From Zancudomyces culisetae (Eukaryota > Kickxellomycota > Harpellomycetes > Harpellales > Legeriomycetaceae): a stretch of DNA of 31,923 nucleotides. Location of the stretch: the NCBI GenBank assembly GCA_001969505.1, contig LSSK01000087.1, positions 1 to 31,923 of the forward strand, read 5' to 3'. The notes beneath the pieces are model-generated. The model was not told where the DNA came from, made no database searches, and saw only the letters and a list, made by a program, of their open reading frames with translations. Made by a program: the position numbers and the translations under genes. Position 1 is the first letter of the stretch. Each line of letters begins with the position of its first letter. This document shows, piece by piece, positions 1-10,982 of this stretch.

Positions 1-230
1 AACTGTTATATAAATAAATAAAACAAGATTAAAGGGAAATAAAAGCAAGTAATTGCAACTCTATTTCCTTCTCCATCTCTCTCTTCCTCCTCTATCTTCC
101 TTTTCCTCCACCTCACTCGACAAATTTGTACAAAACAATTGGAGGAAATAAAAATTCATAAAATGTGTGTATGTGCCAAACAATACAAAATGTTGTGAAT
201 TTTTTAAACGTTTTTTCCACCCATTAAACA

Positions 231-314
231 ATTTAACCCATTTCAACCCATTTCAACCCATATTAACCCATTTGACCCATATTCCTATTCCTATTCCTAT
301 TCCTATTCCTATTC
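231..314. repeat. Adjoining minisatellite (AACCCATTTC-like) and (ATTCCT)5 tract
   Basis: A ten-base unit, AACCCATTTC with variants, repeats about five times. It runs directly into five perfect ATTCCT units (281-310) followed by decayed copies. This is directly visible tandem repetition and a likely polymorphic locus. Confidence 0.8.
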
Positions 315-510
315 ATGTTCATATTCAAACTCATTCCAAAACATGTAATAGCAAAAGAAATAAAGAATTAAATAAAATAAATAAATAAAAGAAATAAAAA
401 ATTCCGTAAATATATATTAAAGAAAGAAATAAGAAAGAAAAAGAAAAAGAAAAAGAAAGAGAACTAGATTGTTTAAAATATTACTATTTGATTGTAATTT
501 ACATATAAAT

Positions 511-522
<12 letters not shown>

Positions 523-543
<21 letters not shown>

Positions 544-547
544 AAAG
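523..547 (+). promoter_or_regulatory. AT microsatellite ending in a TATA-like element before the SH3 gene
   Basis: The AT dinucleotide run ends in TATATATAAAAG at 536-547, about 72 bases before the proposed ATG at 619. The spacing would suit a TATA box, but in such AT-rich DNA the match has limited weight. Confidence 0.35.
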
Positions 548-618
548 AAGACGAGTCTTTATTTTTATTTTTATTTTTATTTTTATTTTTAATTTTAATT
601 TTCGGAATTGGCAGAAAC

Positions 619-3600
619 ATGTCGAGTAAGTTTTATACTTTTACTCTTTCCTACTATATCCCTCCTTCTACTCTCCCATCATTAATAATACTATATATAT
701 AAAACAATTCTAGGTAACCAACAACAGCAAAAACAAAAACAAAAACAACAACAACAACAGCAACAGCAAGAACAACAACAACAAGAACAGGTTTTGTTTT
801 TGGCAAAAGCTACAAACAATTACTCCAAAATCAAACCAGACGATGTAGAATTGCAAAAAGGAGATATTGTAGAAGTTCTAAAAACTGAATTTGATTCTTG
901 GTGGGTTGGCAATAATACTCGAACTGGTGAACTTGGTTGGTTTCCCTCTAACGTAAATTTTACTATTTACTTTTCACTTTATACTTTTTTATTCCATTAT
1001 ATAAATGTACGTTTATATTCTAAAATGTATTTATATTTGTATTTGTATTTGTATTTGTAAATAGTATGTGAGAAAAGTCGATTCCTCAAAGACCATCAAG
1101 AGACCCAAAAAAAGTAATTACATTTATCTTTTTACAACACATTTATACGTTTATATATATATGTATTGTTAAAATGATAAACTTGTAAAATATAAATAAT
1201 AAAATAAATAATAAACAAAAAAAAACTTGTAATAGAGACAAGGATGGCAGAGGTACTTTTTGATTACAATTCAGGAGATGCAGACGATTTGCAGTTGAAA
1301 CAAGGTGAACGTGTAGAGATTTTGGAGGAGTATGATGAATGGTATTTGGGTAGGAATGGAGCAAGTTTTGGAACATTTCCTAGTGAGGTAATAATATACT
1401 CTTGTATATATTTTATTGTTTAGAGGAACTATGTAATAATAATAATAATAATAAATGGAAAATGATTTAATAAATAGTATGTTAAAATATTAAGTTCACA
1501 AGAAATACAAGGGCATGAAGAAAGTGAAAACAAGGAAAAAGAGAAAGGAAAAGAAGCAACAATGATAAATGTTGGAGGGGATAAAGTTGAAGGTTCAGTC
1601 AAGTCATCATCAAAAGCGGGAGGTGCAAGTAAACTAGGACGGTTTTTCACAGGTAGAAAAAACAAAGAAAAAGAAAGAGGTAAAGAAAAGGAGAAGGAAA
1701 AAGAAGAGAGAAAGAACAGTATTGAAGAGGGAAAAGATACATCAAGACAAAGTATAGATAGGACAATGGCAGGTCCCAGAGTGGCGAGTAGTGGAGCAAC
1801 CAAAGGGTTTGCAGTCCAAAGGGACGAGAGCACAAGGGAACAGGTAGTGCCAATGTCGTTACCACCACTTCCGCCAATTCCTCCACCACCACCTCCACGT
1901 TCTCCACAATCTTCACAATCTCCACATCTTTCTTCGGCAATTTATCTTTCTCCACCTCCAAAACTTCCTCCTCTACCAGCAAGACCAATCTCAATTTCCC
2001 CTCAAGCAATGAATATATCGTTTATGACAACAGAAAACGAAAACGAAAATGAAAATAAGGATGAAGATGTGAGTCGGAATGACAATGACAATGAGAGTGA
2101 GAATAAGAATAAGAGCAGGTTGGGAGGAGATATTGATGCATTACCTCCATTACCGCCAGTCCCACCACTTCCTAGACGTGCAACAACAGATATTACACGC
2201 TCAAGTGACCAAAAAGTACCCAAATTGCAACAGTTGGAGTACCAGCAACAGGAACATATAGGAGAAAATGATTTAATACCTCCACCTCTGCCGCAAAAAA
2301 GAGAATATAAACAAGTTTCTCGACAAGAACCTGATGTGATTGCTCAAGATGAAGATAATGAACTTGAACAAGAGGAAAAGACAGAGGAAAAACAACAGCA
2401 AAAACAGCAAAAACAAAAACAGCATCAACAACAACAACAACGACAACAGGCACAGATATTGGAAGATTATGAAACTGATTTACCAGAAGAGTTGTATCTG
2501 AATGCTGGAGACTATGTAACGGTGATTCATATGGGAACAAAAAATGATGATCGCTGGAAAGGTGATTACCACGGTCGAATCGGGTTATTCCCAGCCCATA
2601 TTGTCCAACTAATTGATGATGATAATGATGATGATAACACTGAAAACAACAACAAAAAAGAAGAAGGAGAGGAACAAGAACAAGAACAAGAAGAAGGAGA
2701 AGGAGAAAAAGAACAAGGAGAAGAAGAAGAACAAGAGAAAGAGAAAGAGAAAGAGAAAGAAGGGGATCAAGAACAAGTACAAAAACAAGTGCAAAAACAA
2801 AAACAAAAGCCAGCAGGTATGTATGGAATCAAACAACAAGCAGTTGGAGGATTATTTTCTGGTGCTGATGGATTAGCTGCTCTTCAAAAGCTCAAGCTGC
2901 GATCAAAAACTACTACTTTTAGTGATAAAGAAAAAAGTATAAAAGATGAACCTGACACTGAAAACAAACCTCAAACAGAAACCAACTCAGAACCAAACCC
3001 AAACCCAAACCCTCAGCAACCAAAGCCAACCTCACTTGAATCCACCCCATCATCTTCGTTTGTTGAAAAGGACCAACCGAATACTTCTGGCGCAGATGTA
3101 CCTCCACAGGTATCAAAACCATTGCCTTTCAGACATCGTAATACTCACCCACATGTATCTTCTGTAGCATCTCTTGAAAAGGAAAGTGTACAAGATAATG
3201 TTTCTGACGAGCTGGCGGCAAAATTGGCACGGCGGTACAATGCGAGTGAAGTGAAGCCTACAACACCTGATGACTCGTCCGCACCCAATACTTCTCGGTT
3301 TTCAGTTGCTAAAGAACGAACAAGTGACAAGAAGAATGTCGCAAAGTATAGTAGCGAAACTTCGGATGAACTTGCTTCCAAATTGGCTCGTAGATTTACC
3401 ATGAGTCAAAATCCTTCTCAAAACAAAAAATCTACTGAACAAATAAATGAAAATGAACAAGAAAATGAACAAGAAAAGGTACAGGAAAAGGAACAGGAAA
3501 AGGAGCATGAAGAAACAACTGTATCCCTTCCTCCACCAGACCACCAAGACCATCAAGACCATCAAGAATCTGAAAAAACCAATATTCCTGAACAACAAAC

Positions 3601-5071
3601 AACTGCCCCAACTGCCGAAGCCTATGCTCCTCTTGGAATCCAACTTGATGCTGAATCTGCTCCTCCCACACAATTGTCCCAGGAAGATAAAAAAGAACCT
3701 GAACATCCTGCCTCTGCCTCTGTCTCTGCTTCTCCTTCTCTGCCACTATCTCCTGTCTTTTCCGAGACTAAATCTCCCACCATTCGTCCTCCAAAGAAAT
3801 TCATCAAGCGTCAAACCCGCAAGCCTCCTACTTCTGGAGCAATAGCCCAAGGCGCTGCTGCCGAATCTTCCCAATCAAAGACGCTTGAAAAGTCTTTGGA
3901 GACTTCTTCCCCCGACCTAACAGCTTCGCAGCTGCCTCCAAACACCTCTGCTGTACCAAGTCGTCCAGAGAAGCCAAAGGGCCTTGTGGCAAACCGTGCA
4001 AACATTTTTGCGGATGCTGGTATTCCAAGAACCTCTGGTGGGGCCAATACTCTTGCTTCACAGCGTATTGCTGAGTTGCAAAAGCGGCTGGGTGCCGGAG
4101 TGGCAGCGACCATAGCAAAGACAGGCTATGGTACAAGTGCAAGTGCCAGTGCTAGTCCAAGCCCAAGTCCAAATATTGGTGGAAGTTTAAATACAAGCGG
4201 TGACAGTGGAATGGTCGGATTAAATTCAGAATTGGAGCATTTCCAAACTCAAATCAATGCCAAACTAGCTGATTTCCAAACTAAACTCGACCAACTGGCT
4301 TTATCTCACCAACCGTCAGAAACAGCCATTTCTGGAGCCAAAGTAAACGAGGGTAGTGGAGAACCACTACAAACTCAACGATTGGACCAGCTACAAGCTG
4401 ATCTCCAATCCACCTCTGCCGACCTGTCCAACACCAAGTCACACCTGGCTCTTCAGTTTGCAAAGGATTTGGGAGCTGTTCAACAGACTTTAGAATCCAA
4501 ACTGAACGACATTGAGTCCAAGATTCAAAACCAACCTACTGATACTAAAGAAATCGAGACCAAGATATCTGCGATTGTGGATGGCAAGTTGGGTGGGGTA
4601 AACAAGCAAACTCAAGAAATCAAGAACCAAGTAGCGAAGAGTGAGACTGTGAACCGTGAGTTGTTGGACAAACTGGGTGCGAAAATCCATGAAATGGATG
4701 AACGACTTGTCGCTTGTACTAACAGCAGTGGGAAATTGGAAGAGGAGTTGAAAAAGATGTTTCGAACAGAGTTTTCGGGTGAGCTTGCAAAGATCAATAC
4801 TCGTATTGATGCATTAAATGAACAAGTGTTGTCACTTGCATCATCTAAAAAAAATAATGCTGTTGGTAGTGGTAGTGGTGATGCAAATGAAAAGGTGTTT
4901 TCTCAACAACAGCAACAAATTGACGAGTTGAAGGGACAGATATCCAAACTATTGTCAAAAGACACAAATAATGACAGGTTTGTCAAGTTGGAAAGTGAAA
5001 ACAAAAAGTTGTATTCCATGATTAATGATTTACGTGCCTATATTGATGAATTGACAGTAGATGAGGAATGA
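619..5071 (+). CDS. Three-SH3-domain adaptor protein with C-terminal coiled coil (CIN85/CD2AP-like architecture)
   Basis: The exons I reconstruct are 619-625, 714-952, 1065-1113, 1236-1387 and 1478-5071, which close in phase to 1346 residues. The first exon carries only seven coding bases (ATG TCG A). Domain order: a Gln-rich start (residues 4-28), SH3-1 (about 29-84, with WWVG and GWFPSN), SH3-2 (about 103-151, with VLFDY and FPSE), Pro-rich segments such as LPPLPPIPPPPPP and LPPLPPVPPLPRR, SH3-3 (about 474-530, with GLFPAHIV), a Glu/Lys/Gln-rich low-complexity stretch, two copies of a DELA-x-KLARR motif near residues 727 and 779, and a long coiled coil from about 1064 to the end. Three SH3 domains plus a coiled coil is the plan of endocytic and actin adaptors of the CIN85/CD2AP type. 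It probably recruits Pro-rich ligands at the cell cortex, which is inference. Orthology to a named fungal gene was not established. The four introns are 88, 112, 122 and 90 bases. Confidence 0.85.
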
Positions 5072-5090
5072 ATGAATGAATGAATGAATG
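5066..5090 (+). repeat. (GAAT)6 tandem repeat overlapping the SH3 gene stop codon
   Basis: Six GAAT units start in the last codons of the SH3 gene and include its TGA stop. Unit gain or loss would change the protein's last residues or stop position only slightly, because further stops follow in the repeat. Confidence 0.85.
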
Positions 5091-5638
5091 GATAGATTAT
5101 ATTAAACAGTTTGGATTGAAAAGGTTGACAGGTTTGAGTTTTTTATTTTTTTATTTCTTTTATTTATAGTTTTTGTTTTGTTATTTTGGTTATAGTTTAG
5201 CTATATTTTTATTTTTGTTTTTATTTTTATTTTTTGGTTTATGCTTTATGATTATCGGTTTATGGTTTATGGTTTATGGTTTAAATACTAGTATTCTTCT
5301 TTTAAAGAATGATAAAAATGAAAAGGAATTATAAAATTCAACTATTTTACAAGTTTTACCAAGCACTATTAAACTTGCACGTTGTTTATAAATATCTACA
5401 ATATAACCGTGTCGGCTCAAAAGTATTTTCATGCGCTTTTTTTTACAACTTGCAAACTTTTTTATTTTATTTTTTCAATTTGGAAATAAAGAGTTGGACA
5501 TTGTTTTCTAATCACACATTAATTTCAAACTCAATTACAATTTCAAATTTGCTTCCAATTAAATTAATCAAACCAAACGAGAAAAAAAAAAAGACAAGAA
5601 AAGAAAAGAAAAGATAGAAAAAACAAAAACTACTCTTC
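5072..5638. other. Convergent 3' intergenic region
   Basis: This lies between the 3' ends of the SH3 gene (+) and pyruvate kinase (-), so it should hold both 3' untranslated regions and terminators. It contains T-rich tracts and a TTTATGG tandem repeat at 5257-5282. The one open frame (5309-5617, +) is AT-driven and matches nothing I recognise. Confidence 0.5.
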
Positions 5639-7198
5639 TTATGCACAAAGTACACGGATGGTGTTTGTGTTTCCTACACCACCACGCCATCCCTGAACTG
5701 TCACCACCAAATCTCCATGGCTGACCAATCCACGAGAAATTGCATGGTCAATTGCAAACTGTACACGTGCATCAACATCCATCTGCCACACCTCACGGTC
5801 TGCTGCAGTATCACCAGTAAGCACAGGCTTTTCCTTGGTGTAAATCACTGGATAACATCCACGCGACAAGTGCGCATTGCGTGCAGTGTATGGATACCGT
5901 GTCAACACTACGATAGGAACACTAGGTCGGTACTTGGAAAGCATACGAGCTGATGTTCCAGAAACCGATAGACATATAATCAATTTTGCATTCAGTTCAC
6001 AAACTGCATTGACGGCTGATGAACATGTTGCCTCAGTTGTGCCTACAGGAAGTGGAATGATATCGCGCAAATCACTGTATGTTGAGTGCTGGCATATAGA
6101 TGATTCTGCAAGAATGGCTATTTGACTCATGATTTTTACCGCCTCAATTGGATATATTCCCTTGGCTGTCTCTCCACTCAACATCACACAGTCTGCTCCA
6201 TCAATAATAGCATTGGCTACATCTGATACCTCCGCGCGTGTTGGACGTGGGTTATATGTCATTGATTCCAACATTTGTGTGGCACAAATAACTGGCTTTC
6301 CCAAAATGTTTGACTTGGCTATCATTGATTTTTGGTACAAGAACACTTGCGCTGCTGGGATTTCAATTCCCAAATCTCCACGTGCTATCATAATTCCATC
6401 GGATACCTCCAAAATATCATCAAAGTTCTCTACTCCCTGTGTTGATTCAATCTTGGAAATAATCTTGATGTTTTTTCCTTCCTCTCCCAAATACTCACGG
6501 ATGTGTCTCACGTCATCAGCACATCTAATAAATGATGCAAAGACCATATCCAACCCATTTTCAACTGCAAACTTCAAATCCCCTTCGTCCTTCTTGGAAA
6601 GTGGTGGCAAATCAATGATTGATCCTGGTAGATTCACACCCTTGCGCTCTGCCAGAGTTCCTGAGTTTACTGCTCGGACTTTTACGGTGTTTTCGTTGGT
6701 CTCCAACACTGTAAACTCCATAATTCCATCATCAATATATATGGTTCTTCCTGGCTTTACTACTTTCCACAGGTTTGGATAATCAATATACAATACTTCC
6801 AAGTCTCCTATTTCTTCAAATTTGCTATCTGTAGAGAATATCATCTCATGTCCTGCCTCAAACGTTGGTTCAGGAATATCAGGTCTAATCTTCCCTGTAC
6901 GGATTTCTGGTCCCTTGGTATCCAATGCAATTGCTATCAACTGATTTCCATCCGCAAGCGCTGCTGCTTTTCTTGCGTTGTCAATGGTTTGCTTGTGGAA
7001 TTCATGTGAACCGTGCGAAAAGTTCATACGCACAATGTTGAGTCCTGCATTGATCAGCTTGACCATAACTTCTACTGGTTGTGACTTGGGTCCAATTGTA
7101 CCAATAATTGAACTTTTTCTTATGACACCTTCTGTATTGGTTGCGTGCAAGTTGGCGTTCCACAATATATTTGAATGCTTACGGCTGTTGAGACCCAT
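5639..7198 (-). CDS. PYK1: Pyruvate kinase
   Basis: This encodes the last glycolytic step: phosphoenolpyruvate plus ADP to pyruvate plus ATP, in the cytosol. The single uninterrupted frame gives 519 residues, close to the roughly 500 of fungal enzymes. Family landmarks are all present: IGTIGPKS (32-39), RMNFSHGSHEFH (57-68, substrate and nucleotide contacts), ALDTKGPEIRTG (91-102, leading into the B domain), ISKIES (247-252) with the catalytic Lys249 and Mg-binding Glu251, ARGDLGIEIP (272-281) with Mg-binding Asp275, ATQMLESM (306-313) and GADCVMLSGETAKG. The start used is the first Met of the frame and leaves an N-terminal arm of about 30 residues before the barrel. No intron is needed, unlike most neighbours. 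Its 3' end faces the SH3 gene. Confidence 0.97.
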   Translation of the reverse strand: MGLNSRKHSNILWNANLHATNTEGVIRKSSIIGTIGPKSQPVEVMVKLINAGLNIVRMNFSHGSHEFHKQTIDNARKAAALADGNQLIAIALDTKGPEIRTGKIRPDIPEPTFEAGHEMIFSTDSKFEEIGDLEVLYIDYPNLWKVVKPGRTIYIDDGIMEFTVLETNENTVKVRAVNSGTLAERKGVNLPGSIIDLPPLSKKDEGDLKFAVENGLDMVFASFIRCADDVRHIREYLGEEGKNIKIISKIESTQGVENFDDILEVSDGIMIARGDLGIEIPAAQVFLYQKSMIAKSNILGKPVICATQMLESMTYNPRPTRAEVSDVANAIIDGADCVMLSGETAKGIYPIEAVKIMSQIAILAESSICQHSTYSDLRDIIPLPVGTTEATCSSAVNAVCELNAKLIICLSVSGTSARMLSKYRPSVPIVVLTRYPYTARNAHLSRGCYPVIYTKEKPVLTGDTAADREVWQMDVDARVQFAIDHAISRGLVSHGDLVVTVQGWRGGVGNTNTIRVLCA

Positions 7199-9481
7199 GT
7201 TTGCTATTAATATTCCTTACTTGATTATTGGGGTGTTTTAAATTTCTTTTGTTAGCGTTTATTGCCTGTACTTGTTATTCAGTATTGAATGTATACTATA
7301 AAGAAGTATCTATACACTATTGATTTCTGTTTTGTTGTACGGTAATGTTTAGTCTAGGAAGCACTTGTCCTTTATATACTTATTTTTTCCGTAGTTTAAA
7401 AACAAGAACGGATGATTGAATGTTTATTGTTCTTTTTACTTTATAAGGTAAAAAAAAAGGGTTTCCAGAAAAAAAATTTTTTTCTCTCAATACTGAACAG
7501 TTTTGTTTATTCCATTATACTAGTTTGCAGTACTATTTATACTGGTTTGCAGAACTATTAAAGTTTCCGCTTTTTTTATTTTTATTTTTATTTTTAACAA
7601 TTCAGACTTTTCTTGGAAAATCAAAAGTTTTTACTAAATTCCGACAATTTTACTCATCTCTCTCATACCCATTACATGGGCTTTTTCTTTATTCCACACT
7701 TTCCTCTTCTTTTTTGTAAAACGGAAAAGGCGCGAAAAGCAAAGGAATGAAAATAAAATGCCTATCCCACCCTCCCTCCTATCCTTTTTTATTTTCAAGG
7801 GACGCCTTCAAAGGTTGCCAGGCTTATGTTAATGTTGAATGAGTAAAGGGTATTTTACTATTTACATGCCAATGGTTTTTGTTTGTTTTGTATGAGCCCA
7901 CTATTGCGCATTTATTTTCCTTTATTTTTATTTTTATTTCGGAATTTAAACATCAAGTATCACTAATAAACATATTTACCCATTTTACTCCACCTTGCCT
8001 TTTTTTATACCTTTTTTAGTTTGCATTTTTTAGTTCGTGAACATTATTGGTCATAAAATTTTTCATTGCTTCAACTTTCTAGAATCTTATTTGGAGATAA
8101 TCGATAAGTGCATTAAAAATAGTCCTCAAGTTTGGCCTTTGTCTGAGTGACTTGATTTTCATTTGCCCTGGCACTTACTTTTATTTGCCTGTTGTTTACG
8201 TCTTTAAAACACCTCCTTTTCTATTCACTTCTTGTCGCCATGAATTGGTAAACCCAGTAAATACGCCTAGAAACTCAAAAGTGAATGTAACAGCATTGAA
8301 AGTTTTAAACATCATGGAAAACTTTGTGGAAAAGAAAAGTTGTCATATTTGGTGGTCGTGCAAAACCCCAGCCTGCGTGAGTATTTTACATTTACCAAGA
8401 GACATACACGCCTTTTCGCATATGCAAATGCAACACATATAAGCACACACATATACATTAGTTATGCAAGTAATAGAATATCTGTGTGTGATGCAGACAT
8501 GCATTTCGTCTATTACACATCCTCACACCTCCTCTTCTTCTTCCTCTCCCTTTTTTTTTACAAACATAATGGCGCATCTTAAGATCTACTTGGCCACTAA
8601 TGTTTACTTTGCCGATAAACAAGCCTTGTAATATTCATATACATCATACCATCACTATTTCCCATTCTCCTTTTCCTTTTCCTTCTTCTTTTACTTCTCT
8701 TCTAATCGCCAACTCCACTTTCTGTGGGATTCTACACTCTCATCACATATAACTAGTAAATATAAATCAAACCATTTCTTATCATTTCATCGGCGTTATC
8801 GATTAACTCCTTATAAATCACCACTTATTTTACGTTATTTTATTTTTAACCGCAATTTCATTTTTTTATTTTTGTCAAATAAAATTCCACAAAGTCTGTC
8901 CATCGCCAATTATTTTCCTATAGCAAAATTGCCTTGGGTTTTATTACTATCATTTTTTGGTTTTTAAGCAATTTAATTCGAAAATCCAAAAAGCAAACGC
9001 ACAAATGAAAAAGGTAGTTCACGTAATACTGCTATCAAAAACAATCATAATTGTGATGCAAAGCTTTTCGTAACAAACAATGCATACACCCAACTAATTT
9101 TTATCAATTCTGGTGTTTGAGAATAATTAATACCCTCCCCACCCTCCCCACTTTGTAGCTTTACCTTTTAATTGTACTTGGCACTTTCTTTTGGTGCAAT
9201 TACACTTGTTCCTAACTTTGTAAGCATCCATTCTTGGTGTATTCTACCTTACCATCCCCAACCATATCTTTCTCTCTCTCTCTCTTTTATCTTCATTTCG
9301 CTAATCTCTTTAGTTACAGAATTTTGTGCCTTAAACTTATTGAATAGCCTTATAATTTATCATCATCAAACATTATTACACAGGGACTATTTTATACATT
9401 ACTAAACATATTGTAGTTTTATTTCATTTTGGTTATACAGATCAAGTTATTTTGTTAAGATTTTGAATGTAAACTCTTTTT
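7199..9481. other. 2.3-kb gene-poor region upstream of pyruvate kinase
   Basis: The left end is the pyruvate kinase promoter. The rest is T-rich on the + strand. Two overlapping open frames occur on + (8152-8442 and 8340-8582), and a GTGAGT donor follows a Cys-rich peptide at about 8377, but I could not extend any of it into a convincing gene. Another + frame at 9172-9405 looks composition-driven. No tRNA or rRNA motif was recognised. Confidence 0.45.
7371..7378 (-). promoter_or_regulatory. Putative TATA box of pyruvate kinase
   Basis: Read on the minus strand, the sequence is TATATAAAGG, about 175 bases upstream of the pyruvate kinase ATG. The match is good and the gene is expected to be highly expressed, but the call rests on motif and position only. 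Confidence 0.4.
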
Positions 9482-9991
9482 TTAACAAACAAAGGCTCTA
9501 ATACCTTTTCGATTTTTGTACCATAAATATACACTTGCTGCGAGATAAAACCCTATAAAATTTTCAAACCGAGTAAGTATATTAATATAAGTAACAGATA
9601 TCTTTTCAAAATCACTAGATCTTCCAAAGAGCGGCTTTAAATTACTTGTAGTTCAACCACGTCTTTTTTTTTTGCTTTTACTATTATCTTATTTTTGTAC
9701 TCCAGGTTTATTCTAAATACTTATTTCAAGATCCAGTATAAGAATATTGGTGTACAATCACAGATATCACAGATAAGAATTGAACCATTACACATACAAT
9801 ACAATATTTACAAGGAATCTATATATTTCTTTGCTTTCACCACTGTTTATGAGTTTCATGATTTTTCTCCCCTGTTGTTTGGTCTTTGGTATTTGTTGTT
9901 TTGTTTTGGCTTCTCTTGCAGTTACAATACCAACTGGATTATTGCTAAACCTTTGCCAAAAAATTCTAAAAATTGATTGATTTTGCATCAT
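9482..9991 (-). CDS. Tentative two-exon small single-span membrane protein, unrecognised
   Basis: The proposed exons on the minus strand are 9991-9798 and 9614-9482, with a 183-base intron (donor GTATGT, acceptor TAG). They join in phase to give 108 residues. The first 60 or so residues are basic and polar (contains FWQRFSNNPVGIVTAREAK). The C-terminal part has one hydrophobic stretch (FIGFYLAASVYLWY) followed by a basic KNRKG, as in a single-pass membrane protein. The start is a double ATG, 174 bases from the divergent phosphatase start at 10166, which is consistent with a shared promoter. I recognise no family. Against it: the plus strand is also open across exon 1, and frames of this length arise by chance in DNA this AT-rich. 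Confidence 0.35.
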
Positions 9992-10165
9992 GTATTTACT
10001 ACTAGAAAAAAGAGGTTGTAAAATGTCAAAAATTAATAAGAAACGTGTAACCCAAAAATAAAGCTCAAATCTCGAATCTGCATCTTCCTCTTTGTTTTAA
10101 CAGAATATATAACATTTATCCTTGAAATCCTTTAAAAAATACTGCTCTAATATAAAACTCAAAAT
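9992..10165. promoter_or_regulatory. Possible bidirectional promoter
   Basis: These 174 bases separate the starts of the tentative membrane protein (-) and the Ych1-like phosphatase (+). If the minus-strand gene is real, both transcripts must start here. No specific element was identified. Confidence 0.3.
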
Positions 10166-10982
10166 ATGAACAGCATCCAACGAATAACAGCAATAGAATT
10201 AGGAAAAATACTTAGAGACGGCTCCTTAAGACAAGGGTAAACTTTATAATAGCTTTTAATATAGGCCATGTGCCAATATATTCCGATCAGTACCCAACAG
10301 TCACACGGATACCTACAATAAATTCTTCCCTCAATGGGGTATTCTAACTTGGAAAACAAATGCGAAAGAGAAATCGATCATTCTGAGTGTTTAACCGAAG
10401 ATTAAAATTATGTTTCAAGAAAATGTTTTACTATAAATTAGGGTACATTACCAAGTCGTCGACGTGAGGGATACGGATTACATTGTAACACATTTTACCC
10501 ATATAACCTCATAAAATTGTTTTTACTTTTCATATGTTCAACAAATATTACCCCTTTTTTCTTTGGTTGTCTCTATGAGGAAAATCCTCGTTATGTAGAA
10601 AAAGATATACATGATATTCAGCCACTAATTTATACACTAGGGTGGGCACATCCCAGGGAGTCTAAATATATCAGCAAGAGACATAAGAGATGACACTCTC
10701 CAAGTCGTAAAGCGTCTCCAGGGCATCCCGATGGTCATATTTCACTGCGCCTTGTCCCAAGTTAGAGGGCCCAAATCGGCCAGAATTTACTCTGAAGCCA
10801 TGAATGCTCTAGCATCACAGCAAACTTTAGATGCTACAAAAGAAGTGGAAGAGAAAGTACAGTCAGAAAATCAAAGTGTATATGTATTAACAGGTGGATT
10901 TACTGCGTGGTATCACCAACACAAAAACGATCAAAGCATGTTTGAAGATATTGACCATGAAATATGGAAGTACAGTTGCTAG
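10166..10982 (+). CDS. YCH1: Rhodanese/Cdc25-type phosphatase, Ych1/Ibp1/Acr2-like
   Basis: Exons 10166-10236, 10442-10484 and 10641-10982 close in phase to 151 residues, matching the 130-150 of Ych1, Ibp1 and Acr2. The introns are 205 bases (GTAAAC...TTAG) and 156 bases (GTAACA...CTAG). The single rhodanese domain has VVDVRDTDYIGGHIPGS (about 29-45) and the active-site loop HCALSQVRGP (73-82), a Cys-x5-Arg signature with nucleophile Cys74 and Arg80. LTGGFTAWY follows near the C terminus. Family members are small cytosolic or nuclear phosphatases, and some reduce arsenate. The loop alone does not separate phosphatase from arsenate reductase, and no arsenic genes are nearby. The start is the first ATG, placing ITAIELGKIL at the usual N-terminal rhodanese position. 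Confidence 0.88.

Larger units (their letters stand above)
1..618. other. Low-complexity upstream region of the SH3 gene
   Basis: I see no supportable gene here. The stretch holds a degenerate ten-base repeat of the type AACCCATTTC (231-280), a clean ATTCCT hexamer tract (281-314), an AT dinucleotide tract (523-542) and a T-rich TTTTTA tract (about 558-590). The short open frames on both strands translate to simple Pro-Ile or Asn-Lys runs and are products of the repeats. The 3' end is the likely promoter and short 5' leader of the SH3 gene starting at 619. Confidence 0.6.

Noticed and set aside
231-314. CRISPR-like or telomere-like repeat
   Set aside because: Units are short and directly adjacent without spacers, and this is eukaryotic DNA; the motif is not a known telomere unit. 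It is a simple minisatellite.
1429-4797. Many open frames on the minus strand and in other plus frames across the SH3 gene
   Set aside because: They are mirror frames of its repetitive Glu/Lys/Gln/Pro codons; translations are monotonous and lack domains, while the plus frame has three SH3 domains.
6129-6782. 217-codon plus-strand frame inside pyruvate kinase
   Set aside because: It is antisense to a strongly conserved enzyme and has no recognisable domain; length results from the codon pattern of the sense gene.
8152-8582. Two overlapping plus-strand frames with a Cys-rich peptide and a GTGAGT donor
   Set aside because: I could not find a downstream exon giving a plausible protein; the continuation becomes a Ser/Phe low-complexity run.
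9695-9980. Hydrophobic plus-strand frames (93 and 66 codons)
   Set aside because: Hydrophobic content is expected when reading T-rich DNA; no TATA, partner exon or family match. The minus-strand alternative has a coherent intron, though it too is uncertain.
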